Shown here: piece by piece, positions 18,814 to 27,714 of the stretch
How positions within the stretch are numbered: the first letter of the stretch is position 1
How the letters are laid out: the number at the start of each line of letters is the position of its first letter
Assembly: GCA_964658655.1 (NCBI GenBank)
Contig: CAZZZL010000009.1
Span: 1-64,000, forward strand
DNA: 64,000 bases
Direction of reading: 5' to 3'
Source of the DNA: G963692885 sp964658655
Lineage (GTDB): Bacteria; Acidobacteriota; Terriglobia; Terriglobales; Acidobacteriaceae
Notes under the pieces: model-generated
What the model saw: the letters and a program-made list of their open reading frames with translations, nothing else
What the model was told of the DNA's origin: nothing
Database searches by the model: none
Translations under genes and position numbers: made by a program

Positions 18814-19602
18814 ATGCCCACCCGGAAAAGTTTTGCAGGCCGTTTGCTCTGGATCGCGCTGGCGTGCGCCATCCTCTTCAATTCTGTCTATGTGCGCGCT
18901 CAATCGTTGCACCCTAGATTTCGCGTCGTAGCGATCGCGGAGCAGGGCGGTATTCACAAACCATATGTGGATGCAGCGAAGGTGTGGCTCGCTAAGGAAG
19001 CGGTCAAAGACAACTTTTCCATCGACTACATCGAGAATACTGATCAGATAGACGATGCGTTTCTATCCCGCTATCAGTTATTCATTCAACTGAACTATCC
19101 CCCGTATGCATGGACTCCGACCGCTGTGAAAGCCTTTGAGAAGTATATTGACGAAGGTCGGGGTGGCTGGATCGGCTTTCACCACGCAACACTGCTCGGT
19201 GAATTCGACGGATACCCGATGTGGCCCTGGTTCTCACGTTTCATGGGCGGTATTCGTTTCAAGAATTACATTGCGACCTTCGCGACGGGCAAGGTGCGTG
19301 TCGAAGATCGAGCGCATCCTGCGATGAAAGATCTCGGCGATTCCTTCACAATTGAAAACGAAGAGTGGTACACCTACGACAAGTCACCAAGGTCTGAGGT
19401 CCATGTCCTGGCCAGCGTAGATGAGGCGAGTTATTCTCCGGCGACAGCTCTCAAGATGGGCGACCATCCTGTGGTGTGGACCAATGACAACTACAAGGCA
19501 CGAAACATCTATATCTTCATGGGCCACCATCCGGAGCTTTTTCAAAATAAGGCTTACACCACCCTGTTTCATAATTCCCTCTTGTGGGCGGCCGGGCAAT
19601 GA
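18814..19602 (+). CDS. Secreted ThuA-domain protein, copy 1
   Basis: About 262 residues from the ATG that has GAGGG five bases upstream; an upstream frame opening at 18712 would add a non-hydrophobic extension and is less likely. A signal peptide (LLWIALACAILFNSVYVRA) precedes a ThuA-like class-I-glutamine-amidotransferase fold: VVAIAEQGG, the Y-I-E-N strand, GGWIGFHHA, ENEEWYTYD and the final VVWTNDN...YIFMGHHPELF. The family is linked to oxidised (3-keto) disaccharide metabolism, with no well-defined chemistry for exported members. Its stop overlaps the start of a second ThuA gene (ATGA). Confidence 0.85.
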   Translation: MPTRKSFAGRLLWIALACAILFNSVYVRAQSLHPRFRVVAIAEQGGIHKPYVDAAKVWLAKEAVKDNFSIDYIENTDQIDDAFLSRYQLFIQLNYPPYAWTPTAVKAFEKYIDEGRGGWIGFHHATLLGEFDGYPMWPWFSRFMGGIRFKNYIATFATGKVRVEDRAHPAMKDLGDSFTIENEEWYTYDKSPRSEVHVLASVDEASYSPATALKMGDHPVVWTNDNYKARNIYIFMGHHPELFQNKAYTTLFHNSLLWAAGQ

Positions 19603-20354
19603 ATCCACGCCTCGCGCCACTTCTTATCCTGTTAATTGTGGCCTTCCAACCTATCGGCTTAGCACAGGAGCCTCGCTTTCATGTGCTCGCCCTTTACTCT
19701 ACAAATGTCGAATCTGATCACGTCGACTTTGCTAAGCAGGCCATAACATTTTTCGGCGACCAAGCGAAGAAAGATCACTTCGATTTTCAGGCCACGACCG
19801 ACTGGGACGCTTTGAACAGTACCAGCCTTGCGAAGTACCAGGTTGTACTCTGGCTGGACGATTCGCCGCATACCGCGTCTCAACGGACCGCTTTCGAGGC
19901 GTACATGAATCACGGTGGGGGGTGGATAGGCTTCCACGCTGCGGGCTATAACGACGAGAGCACCCACTGGCCCTGGTTCGTTGAATTTCTGGGTGCTGTT
20001 TTCTATGGGAATAGCTGGCCGCCACTCCCGGCCCGGATCGATGTCGACGACCGCACACGTGCGATGACCAGGCGAATGCCGGCAAGCTATATCGCTCCCG
20101 CGAATGAGTGGTACAGTTGGAAGCCCGACCCTCGTGACAACAAGAACATCAGGGTCCTGGCCACTCTCGATCCTGCGAATTATCCAATTGGGTTGAAAGA
20201 TACGCTCACAGGAGGAGATATTCCCGTTGCCTGGGCAAACACCAGGTACAGAATGGTGTATTTGAATATGGGCCACGGGGATAAGATTTTCGACAGCGCT
20301 ATTCAGAACATTTTCTTTGAAGATGCGCTGCTGCAGTTGGGTGAAGGCAGATAA
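19599..20354 (+). CDS. Secreted ThuA-domain protein, copy 2
   Basis: 251 residues from the ATG that overlaps the previous stop by four bases. After a signal peptide (LAPLLILLIVAFQPIGLAQ) the ThuA features repeat: HVLALYST, GGWIGFHAAGYND, PANEWYSWKPDPR, and IPVAWANTRYRMVYLNMGHGD near the end. It is clearly a paralogue of the gene before it and is translationally coupled to it, so the two products may work together or as a dimer outside the inner membrane. A ROK regulator follows about 95 bases downstream. Confidence 0.85.
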   Translation: MNPRLAPLLILLIVAFQPIGLAQEPRFHVLALYSTNVESDHVDFAKQAITFFGDQAKKDHFDFQATTDWDALNSTSLAKYQVVLWLDDSPHTASQRTAFEAYMNHGGGWIGFHAAGYNDESTHWPWFVEFLGAVFYGNSWPPLPARIDVDDRTRAMTRRMPASYIAPANEWYSWKPDPRDNKNIRVLATLDPANYPIGLKDTLTGGDIPVAWANTRYRMVYLNMGHGDKIFDSAIQNIFFEDALLQLGEGR

Positions 20355-20449
20355 GATTCTGGAGCATTTCGATGAGAGGTGCCGGGCCGCTCTTTGAGAT
20401 TGCTTATTATGTGAGTTGTACGACCTGACGCCTAGTTCATCGAGTTGAA

Positions 20450-21649
20450 TTGAAAAGAAAACAAATTGCGATCGGCCGACCATCTGTACTGCGCCACACG
20501 AATGCTCTCAGTATCCTGAAGCTGCTTCGTGAGACAGGGTCCTGCTCCCGGGCAGACCTGGTGCGCGCTTCTGGCCTCAGTGCGCCCACTGTTACGAATG
20601 TGGTGAAAGACCTGTCGGCCGCCAACCTCGTTGAACCTTTGGGCGAGGGGGAATCCAGTGGCGGCCGTCCTCCCGACATGATTCGCTTCAAGTCGGAGCG
20701 AGGCTGCATGCTTGCCGTTGAGATAACTGCCGGCCGCATCCTTTACCTGCTGGCAAATTTAAACGGCGAAGAGATCGACACTTATGAAACCTCGCTGGAT
20801 AGACAGGAGACCACTCCATCGGCGGTTTGCGGCTATATCGTAGAAGCTGTCCGCCTTCTCCTGCGCCGGCAGAAAATGACGAAGGACCAATTACTGATTT
20901 TGGTAGTCGGCGTCCCTGCGATCACGAATGTGGATGATGGCGTCGTACTCGCGATAAGCACCCTTCAGCAATGGAGATCGGTACCCTTACGGGCAATGCT
21001 AAATAAGGTGGTAGCGTGCCCAGTGATCGTGGAGAACGATACGAATCTAGCCAGCCAGGGCGAACATTATTGCGGAGCGGCGAAGAACGAAACGGATTTC
21101 ATCTTCATCAGCATTGGAGCGAATGTTGGCGCGGGTATAGTTCTAAAAGGCAGCATTCATCATGGATCGCAATGGTCTGCAGGAGAAATCGGCTATCTGC
21201 GACTGCCAAATACATCTCGCAAGAATCCGACGATTCATGAATTCGGCGAACTGGAAACCGTGCTGTCGAGCTCCGGCATTGAGGCTAGTTGGGCCGAACA
21301 CACAAAGAAGAGCAAAGAGGCCAGGCACTTGCACGCTCGGGCCATTCTCGATTTGGCCAAAGCCGGAGACAAGCGCGCAGAGCGCATTGCTCAGCAAAGA
21401 GCCAGCATCGTCTCAGACATCATCGTAAACCTGTCACTGGTGTTGAATCCGAATCTCATCGTGATGGGCGGGGAAGTTGGCAGTCATCCGGAACTCATCC
21501 GGCTGGTGAATAAACAGCTGGAGGGCAGTGAATTTGCAGTTACCCGAATAGAGGCAGGTTTGCTCGGGGCCAGGGCGGTATTGTGGGGAGCTATCGCGTC
21601 GGCGCTGCAGAATCTTCCTGGCCTCCTGCTGCCGCAGCCCCTGATCTAG
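20450..21649 (+). CDS. ROK-family transcriptional regulator (NagC/XylR type)
   Basis: 399 residues. The N-terminal ~75 residues form a winged helix-turn-helix (L-R-H-T-N-A-L-S-I-L, then SRADLVRASGLSAPTVTNVV, wing with GGRPP). The rest is a ROK sugar-binding domain with VENDTNLASQGE, GANVGAGIV and SAGEIGY. The zinc-binding cysteines and the usual histidine of this domain are missing, as in the ROK kinase at 13762, yet the kinase Asp (N-D-T-N) is kept. Regulators of this type repress sugar genes until a sugar or sugar-phosphate binds. The TTG start has no strong ribosome-binding site. It converges with the GH9 gene. Confidence 0.87.
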   Translation: MKRKQIAIGRPSVLRHTNALSILKLLRETGSCSRADLVRASGLSAPTVTNVVKDLSAANLVEPLGEGESSGGRPPDMIRFKSERGCMLAVEITAGRILYLLANLNGEEIDTYETSLDRQETTPSAVCGYIVEAVRLLLRRQKMTKDQLLILVVGVPAITNVDDGVVLAISTLQQWRSVPLRAMLNKVVACPVIVENDTNLASQGEHYCGAAKNETDFIFISIGANVGAGIVLKGSIHHGSQWSAGEIGYLRLPNTSRKNPTIHEFGELETVLSSSGIEASWAEHTKKSKEARHLHARAILDLAKAGDKRAERIAQQRASIVSDIIVNLSLVLNPNLIVMGGEVGSHPELIRLVNKQLEGSEFAVTRIEAGLLGARAVLWGAIASALQNLPGLLLPQPLI

Positions 21650-21662
21650 ACGCGAACACTTA

Positions 21663-23549
21663 CTAGTTATGAGGGAGACTTACAGCGTATAGATACCAGG
21701 CTGCATGAGGCAGCCATTCCTCTGTCCATCGCCAATCCTCATCCTGACCAGTCACGGCAAAACCTTCATTGAAGGCGATACCGTCTTCGTCGGCGCTGGC
21801 AGCAGTGATGCCGTTAATAATCGCGCCCGGTGCGCTCGTATACTTATACGACCGAAAGAACATATAGGCCGCGTTGCCATGGCCACTACCCATCAACATA
21901 CACGCGTCAAATGGATTACGACCAAGAATCCAGTGCAGTTGATTCCATGCATAATCCTGTAACTGCTGTTGAAAAGCTGGGTCGTTATCAAACAGCGGGG
22001 CAGCCAGACGTGCCGCGGCAGCGAGTGATCCTAACCGCGCGTTCTCACCCTGCCACCACGGCGCTGCTTCTGTGTCATGCGGAAAGAAAAAGGCTGTACG
22101 CACCGATCCATCGCCCATGCGCACCAATTGCCGTGCGTACCCAAATGGATTGTTCACTTCGCGCGTGATGGAGAGTTCGAAACGCAGAGAACGCACGATA
22201 GCTTCGCGAACTATCTTCTTCTGTGACGGCGAAGCTATCGCTGCATACTCTATCAAACTCACGACCGGAAGACCGGCATCCGATGGATGAAAGAAAGGTC
22301 GACTTGTCTCGTTCGCACGCCAGGAACCGGGATGGTTTCCAGTTGTCGTAAGCCGCGACATCAGGCTCCCGGCGCGCTTATCCGCCGCAGCCAGGTACTC
22401 GGCCCGATGATCTGCACGGTACAGATAAGTGGCAGCCATGAGCGCACAATAATCATCCAGAATATTCTCCTTACCGTCGCTCACCAGCTCTACATTGTGC
22501 AGTTCAAGAAATGTAAATGCATCTTCCGCTGTCTTTAGATAATCGGCGCGGCTGATCTCACCGTTGATGGGCATCGTGCTTGCCAGCGCGAGCGCAGCAA
22601 TCGCCATTCCGCCACCCGAGCGATAGCTGGCCTCGTAGGCATGGGGGCCATCCACCTCACCAATGTGCTCGGTCGAATCGGAGGCATTCTTTTTTATCTG
22701 TGTGCGCGTATTTGGATTACCGATGATGCGATCTTTCGCCAATTTCTCTCGCCCCGGGGCTGAGATCGTCTCTAGAAATGAGCCGCCAGGACGCTTCAGG
22801 CGAACGAGGAAGTCTGCCCCATAAAGACCCTCGTCGAGTAAACGTCGCTCGTACTCCGTGAAGTCATCATCGTGCCGAGCAAGAAGGAGTTGGTAGCTTT
22901 GAAGCAATGTCCATGCGACCAGCGGCACCTGCTGAGGGTTGAAATATGCGGTTGGATTCTGATGAGAGAGGTGAATGCCGTAGTCGCCCGTCGCGTCGTA
23001 CCAGCCCCCGCGAAGATCGACATAGCCACTCCGGTCGGGCATTTGTAGATGGCGATCAGCCTGGTCAAAGTCGCCCGTCGAGCGCTGTCCCTTAAAGTAA
23101 AAGATGACGTTAGAGAGAGTACTACGCTCGAGCAAGTCGCGTTCGATGGAGAAGGCGCAGGTCAATATTTTGCCCCCGGGTATTTGCGCTTCGAGGTGGT
23201 ATTCGCCCGTTGTTTGCCAGGCTGAAAAATCAGCTACCCAGAAGACGCGAGTACCCCAGCGGTCAACCCCGCCTGCACTTTTGAATGTACCTTTAAAGAC
23301 AGATTTCCCGCTTGCCTCATCAACCAGCGTGAAGGTAACCGGGACTTCGCGAATATTTACTGTCTTATCCATGACCGCGAACGCCTGCTTGGTCGCCGTC
23401 GCTTCGTAGCCCACATGGTCGACTACAAGATGAACCTGCGCCGAGGCGGCGAGGCTAAGCAGCAGGGCAACCGAACACGCAGAGGCTATTGCAGAAAAAC
23501 CTTTAATTTTAGGGCCTCGCTTACCGGAAACTTTGCGATGATGAATCAT
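21663..23549 (-). CDS. Exported glycoside hydrolase family 9 enzyme, possibly exo-beta-glucosaminidase
   Basis: 628 residues. A signal peptide (ACSVALLLSLAASAQ) is followed by an N-terminal Ig-like CelD_N domain (about 40-135) and a GH9 (alpha/alpha)6 barrel. The catalytic base segment is GGWYDATGDYG at about 182-192, with an inserted Thr compared with the cellulase D-A-G-D-Y. The acid Glu is probably in W-R-W-T-E-E-W near residue 610. The D-A-[TS]-G-D form and the NPQQVPLVAW segment recall the Vibrio-type GH9 glucosaminidases more than cellulases, from memory. A GH18 chitinase gene starts 54 bases away in the opposite direction, which also favours chito-oligosaccharides as substrate. Confidence 0.82.
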   Translation of the reverse strand: MIHHRKVSGKRGPKIKGFSAIASACSVALLLSLAASAQVHLVVDHVGYEATATKQAFAVMDKTVNIREVPVTFTLVDEASGKSVFKGTFKSAGGVDRWGTRVFWVADFSAWQTTGEYHLEAQIPGGKILTCAFSIERDLLERSTLSNVIFYFKGQRSTGDFDQADRHLQMPDRSGYVDLRGGWYDATGDYGIHLSHQNPTAYFNPQQVPLVAWTLLQSYQLLLARHDDDFTEYERRLLDEGLYGADFLVRLKRPGGSFLETISAPGREKLAKDRIIGNPNTRTQIKKNASDSTEHIGEVDGPHAYEASYRSGGGMAIAALALASTMPINGEISRADYLKTAEDAFTFLELHNVELVSDGKENILDDYCALMAATYLYRADHRAEYLAAADKRAGSLMSRLTTTGNHPGSWRANETSRPFFHPSDAGLPVVSLIEYAAIASPSQKKIVREAIVRSLRFELSITREVNNPFGYARQLVRMGDGSVRTAFFFPHDTEAAPWWQGENARLGSLAAAARLAAPLFDNDPAFQQQLQDYAWNQLHWILGRNPFDACMLMGSGHGNAAYMFFRSYKYTSAPGAIINGITAASADEDGIAFNEGFAVTGQDEDWRWTEEWLPHAAWYLYAVSLPHN

Positions 23550-23559
23550 CGCACGCGGG

Positions 23560-23578
23560 CTTATTTTTAGTCATTAAG
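23560..23578. promoter_or_regulatory. Candidate operator in the GH9/GH18 divergent promoter
   Basis: CTTATTTTTAGTCATTAAG lies in the 53-base gap between the outward-facing GH9 and GH18 starts. Its outer arms, CTTAnT and AnTAAG seven bases apart, match those of the site at 16249-16267. Any protein bound here would cover both promoters. Binding by the nearby ROK regulator is inference. Confidence 0.4.
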
Positions 23579-23602
23579 AAAGCTGAACCAAAGGGAGGCG
23601 AT

Positions 23603-24790
23603 TTGAAATTTTCAGGATGCATCGGCCGAATGAAGACTAGAGTTCTAAGGGCATTCGTCTCTCTCATATTCACCACCGGCCTCATGCCGGTCATTGCATC
23701 CGGCGCTGACCATAGCGCAGTCATAGCGGCGTACTTTTTCCCTCGCGATACCGTTCTAACGGCGGACCAGGTGGATGTCACAAAGCTCACCCGCATCAAC
23801 TATGCATTCTCAAATATCGACGGCAGCCGCATGGTGGAGGGCTATCCAAGCGACGCGCAGAACTTCAATGTCCTAAACGGGCTCAGGTCTAGAAATCCAA
23901 ATCTCACGATCCTCGTCTCGGTCGGCGGCTGGCTGTGGTCGACAGGTTTTTCGGACATGGCACTGACTCAGGCCAGCCGATCAACCTTCATCCAGAGTGT
24001 GGATGACTTCGTGACGCGCTACAAGCTTGATGGCCTGGATGTTGACTGGGAGTATCCGGGGCTTGTTGGTTCCGGCCATACCTTTCGCCCTGAAGATAAG
24101 CAGAACTACACCTTGCTGATGAAGGAACTACGCACTCGCTTTGATGCGATGCAGAAGCGACTCCACAGACAACTGTTTATCACGATCGCTACAGGAGCTT
24201 CTACTGAAGTGCTCGACCACACGGAGATGGCTGAGGTGCAGAAGTATGTCGACACCATAAACCTGATGGCTTACGACTACTACGAACCTTCCGACGACAA
24301 GATAACCGGCAATCATGCACCGCTCTTTACCGATCCGATTGATCCAAAGAAGGTTTCCGCAGACGAATCGGTAAGAGAATACGAACGAGCTGGCGTGCCT
24401 GCGTCAAAACTGGTCCTTGGTGTTCCGTTCTATGGTCATAGTTGGGGGGAGGTTCCATCAACAGCGAATGGTCTGTTCCAGCCCGGAAAACCAGTGCCGA
24501 ATGCTTACGCAAATTATGCCGCGATCTCCACAACGATGATCGATAAAGGCTTTACCCGCTACTGGGATAAAGCATCTGCGGTGCCGTATCTCTACAGTTC
24601 GTCGAAACAGATTTTCGTTTCCTATGAAGACCCAAAATCGCTCGCCGCCAAGTGTAAATATGTCTTGGTTCATCATCTTGCGGGAATGATGTTCTGGGAT
24701 TACGGCAGTGATCCTTCAGGAACCTTGTTGACAGCTATCGATACCGGGCTTCTGATTTCTAAGTCAAAACTCACGACCGGCGGCAAGTAA
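23603..24790 (+). CDS. Secreted GH18 chitinase
   Basis: 395 residues from a TTG start with AAGGGAGG four bases upstream. A signal peptide (LRAFVSLIFTTGLMPVIASG) precedes a TIM barrel with both GH18 signatures: S-V-G-G at 106-109 and D-G-L-D-V-D-W-E at 143-150, where Glu150 is the catalytic acid. The NLMAYDYY strand and GMMFWDYG near the end complete the active site; a chitinase insertion domain seems to lie between about 270 and 340. It should cut chitin or related GlcNAc polymers by substrate-assisted catalysis. It heads an apparent operon with DUF5009, a symporter and the AmiE-NamZ fusion. Confidence 0.92.
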   Translation: MKFSGCIGRMKTRVLRAFVSLIFTTGLMPVIASGADHSAVIAAYFFPRDTVLTADQVDVTKLTRINYAFSNIDGSRMVEGYPSDAQNFNVLNGLRSRNPNLTILVSVGGWLWSTGFSDMALTQASRSTFIQSVDDFVTRYKLDGLDVDWEYPGLVGSGHTFRPEDKQNYTLLMKELRTRFDAMQKRLHRQLFITIATGASTEVLDHTEMAEVQKYVDTINLMAYDYYEPSDDKITGNHAPLFTDPIDPKKVSADESVREYERAGVPASKLVLGVPFYGHSWGEVPSTANGLFQPGKPVPNAYANYAAISTTMIDKGFTRYWDKASAVPYLYSSSKQIFVSYEDPKSLAAKCKYVLVHHLAGMMFWDYGSDPSGTLLTAIDTGLLISKSKLTTGGK

Positions 24791-26026
24791 ATGCATCCCG
24801 TATCGAATGCTGTCCCATCCGGCGAAACACGGAGTATTACTTCAGGGCGTATCGCTTCCATTGACGTCTTCCGCGGGCTGACGATGCTCGTCATGATCTT
24901 CGTCAATGACCTGGCAGGCGCCTCTGGTCTGCCATGGTGGACGTATCACGCTCATGAGCAGCAGGATGTGATGACATACGTCGACATGGTATTTCCATTC
25001 TTCCTGTTCATCGTGGGTATGTCGATTCCCCTTGCAGTTGCCCGGCGCTTAAGCAGAAATTCTTCTTGTTCGGCATTATGGCTGCACATCGGCCTGCGCT
25101 CCGTGGGCCTCATCATTCTCGGTCTGATTCTGGCCAATGCAGAAAAAGGTGACCCTGTACGAATGGGACTGCCACAGGCCGCCTGGGCACTGCTTGGCCT
25201 GGCTGGCGCTATCCTGCTTTGGCTTGTGCCTGATCGCGACACGCGCCATGCTCGAATCTACCTCGGCCTGCGTGTCGCCGGACTCGTTCTGCTTCTGGCC
25301 GTCTTCGCTATCTTTCGACGCACCACGGAGAGCGGCACCGCCGGCTGGATCGACGGATCCTATCCGGAAATTCTTGGCTTGATTGGCTATAGCTATCTAG
25401 CCGTAATGATCCTGTATATACCGACGCGCCGCTGGCTGTGGGCGCCATTTGCATGGTTCGTAGTGCTGACCGCATACTGCGCGCTTTTGACTGCGCGTAT
25501 CATTCACCTGCCCAACCATCTTCCCCATTACCTCTGGCCTTTCAGCACAGGGGATTCGGCGTCCATCACCATGGCAGGTGTAGTTACATCCACAATCTTT
25601 CTAGGGAATCATCGCTGGCATAGTCTCAAAGAAAAAATGTGGCTGGCCTTTGGCTTCGCGGGGCTTACGCTGATAGCAGCATGGCTGCTGGTCCCTTTGG
25701 GTATCTCGAAAATCCGTGCAACACCGACGTGGTGCCTGGCAAGCATCGGCGCCAGTGTGCTCTTCTTCATGCTGCTCTATTGGATCTGCGATGTGAAAGG
25801 ACGCACGCGCTGGGCCGCGCTGGTAAAACCGGCCGGGGAGAATACCCTCCTCACTTATCTGCTGCCCGACATTTACTACTATCTCACTGCTCTCGTGGGC
25901 TTTACTTTTTTTGACAGGCACTTCAATTCCGGTGCCGCAGGGGTTGCCAGTGCCATAATCTTTACACTAATGATTCTTGCAGTCTCGACGCTCCTGACCC
26001 GTTTGCGAATCAGGCTGCAACTCTAA
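24791..26026 (+). CDS. DUF5009 / heparan-alpha-glucosaminide N-acetyltransferase-like membrane protein (NagX-like)
   Basis: 411 residues with 10-11 membrane helices. The N-terminal segment IASIDVFRGLTMLVMIFVND and the following YHAHEQQDVMTYVDMVFPFFLF match the DUF5009 pattern, including the histidine that in the human HGSNAT relative carries the acetyl group across the membrane. In proteobacteria NagX proteins of this family sit in GlcNAc loci, and acetylation or transport of the sugar has been suggested. The ATG directly abuts the GH18 stop codon, so coupling is likely. A role in handling de-acetylated amino sugars is inferred from context. Confidence 0.85.
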   Translation: MHPVSNAVPSGETRSITSGRIASIDVFRGLTMLVMIFVNDLAGASGLPWWTYHAHEQQDVMTYVDMVFPFFLFIVGMSIPLAVARRLSRNSSCSALWLHIGLRSVGLIILGLILANAEKGDPVRMGLPQAAWALLGLAGAILLWLVPDRDTRHARIYLGLRVAGLVLLLAVFAIFRRTTESGTAGWIDGSYPEILGLIGYSYLAVMILYIPTRRWLWAPFAWFVVLTAYCALLTARIIHLPNHLPHYLWPFSTGDSASITMAGVVTSTIFLGNHRWHSLKEKMWLAFGFAGLTLIAAWLLVPLGISKIRATPTWCLASIGASVLFFMLLYWICDVKGRTRWAALVKPAGENTLLTYLLPDIYYYLTALVGFTFFDRHFNSGAAGVASAIIFTLMILAVSTLLTRLRIRLQL

Positions 26027-26211
26027 CCAATGCAATTCACCAGCTTCGGCGTCAGGCTCTTGAGTTCCAACCAGCGAAACGAACTGTCTTTGCAGTAACG
26101 TAAAGGTGGTAAGCATAATTTCTTCCAGATATCGTTCGAGCGTGACCATTATGCCAGACATCTGCCGGCCGATCCGGCTTGTCAGATACTCGTGAATAGA
26201 GGCGATAGCCG

Positions 26212-27714
26212 GTGCCTCTGACCTCTCCTCCACACACGCTCGCGGCATGGGACATCGGTATTGTCTGCATTTACCTGGTGGGAGTTACGCTTTTCGGCCT
26301 GAGTTTCCGTAAGAGCGACCGCTCACTCAAGAGTTATTTTCTCGCCAACCGCACAATTCCCTGGTGGGCCATCTCACTGTCGATCGTTGCGGCCGAAACT
26401 AGCACGCTCACCATTGTAAGTGTGCCTGGCCTTGCATATGCAGGTAGCTGGTTATTCCTTCAACTTGTGCTTGGCTACCTCCTGGGTCGGATACTCGTAA
26501 GTATTCTGTTCCTGCCTCGTTATTTTCGAGGCGAGCTACTCACCGCCTACCAGGTCATAGGCGAGAGATTCGGCGCACGGCTTCATCAGATGACCTCGAT
26601 GCTCTTCCTGATTCTGCGTGCCGTGGCAGAGGGCGTTCGTGTCTTCGCTGTCTCGATCGTCATCAGCATCGCCATCGGTACGGGCGATACTCTTTCGATA
26701 GCTATCATTTGCGCGTTGACCCTGCTTTACACGTTTGAAGGGGGTATGCCTGCAGTCATCTGGACGGACGTAATCCAGATGATGCTCTACATTGGCGGGA
26801 CTCTTCTCGCGGTAATTCTGCTTGGACATCTCGTGCCGGGCGGCTGGCATGCGATACACGCAGCAGCTGCCGCCGCAGGCAAGTTGACGGTCTTTCACTT
26901 CGCATTGAATATGACGGAGGCTTACACTTTCTGGGCGGCCGTGCTCGGCGGTAGCTTCCTCACCATGGCCAGCCACGGTACCGACCAACTCATGGTTCAG
27001 AGGCTTCTCTCCGCGCGCAACCTCCGGGACTCGCGTCTTGCATTGCTATCGAGCGGCCTCGTCATACTTCTGCAGTTCACACTTTTTCTTTTGATCGGAA
27101 CAGGTCTCTACTATTTCTACGGCAACGGAACTCACATGGCGCCGGATCGTGTATTCCCGCAATTCATTGTGCGCGAAATGCCCGTTGGCGCTGCCGGGCT
27201 TATCGTCGCGGCCATCCTGGCTGCAGCTATGTCAAACCTTAGCGCCGCTGTTAATTCTCTTAGCTCGTCAAGCATGGTGGATTTCTATCTTCGATGGCGA
27301 CCGACCAGTAGTGATCGTGAGAGAGTTCGTGCGTCGCGCCTGCTTACGATCTTCTGGACCGCGCTGCTTTTTGTACTTGCCCTTTCATCGAATGGGGGTG
27401 GTCACGTTGTCGAAGTTGGCTTGTCGATCGCGTCGGTAGCTTATGGCGCTCTACTTGGGGTCTTCTTGCTCGGCACACTTAATAAACGCGCGACGGAAGT
27501 TGGCGCGATGATCGGTATGATAGGCGGTCTTGTCCTTAATATTGCGATATGGCGACAGAGCCATGCCCTTCATCTTGCAATGATTGGCTTCGCACTTACC
27601 ATCCCGAAGATCGCATGGACATGGTACGTCCTTATAGGCTCGGTCGGAACGTACATACTGGGGAGCGTAGCGAGTCTCTTGTTTAAAGCTTCGGGAAAGA
27701 AGGTGATCCGTTGA
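26212..27714 (+). CDS. Sodium:solute symporter next to the AmiE-NamZ fusion
   Basis: 500 residues, about 13-14 membrane helices. Helix 2 holds S-L-K-S-Y-F-L-A-N-R-T-I-P-W-W followed by SLSIVAAETSTLTIVSVPG, typical of SSS proteins, and the late helix SNLSAAVNSLSSSSMVDFY is the family's sodium-site region. A GTG start is used, with GAGG about nine bases before it. Its stop overlaps the start of the AmiE-NamZ gene (TTGA), so both should be made together; uptake of MurNAc, GlcNAc or a disaccharide is a reasonable inference. It is only distantly similar to the symporter at 884. Confidence 0.87.
   Translation: MPLTSPPHTLAAWDIGIVCIYLVGVTLFGLSFRKSDRSLKSYFLANRTIPWWAISLSIVAAETSTLTIVSVPGLAYAGSWLFLQLVLGYLLGRILVSILFLPRYFRGELLTAYQVIGERFGARLHQMTSMLFLILRAVAEGVRVFAVSIVISIAIGTGDTLSIAIICALTLLYTFEGGMPAVIWTDVIQMMLYIGGTLLAVILLGHLVPGGWHAIHAAAAAAGKLTVFHFALNMTEAYTFWAAVLGGSFLTMASHGTDQLMVQRLLSARNLRDSRLALLSSGLVILLQFTLFLLIGTGLYYFYGNGTHMAPDRVFPQFIVREMPVGAAGLIVAAILAAAMSNLSAAVNSLSSSSMVDFYLRWRPTSSDRERVRASRLLTIFWTALLFVLALSSNGGGHVVEVGLSIASVAYGALLGVFLLGTLNKRATEVGAMIGMIGGLVLNIAIWRQSHALHLAMIGFALTIPKIAWTWYVLIGSVGTYILGSVASLLFKASGKKVIR

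Noticed and set aside
19659..20483. 274-codon frame on the minus strand
   Set aside because: It is antisense to the second ThuA gene and the start of the ROK regulator, with no motif and no ribosome-binding site.
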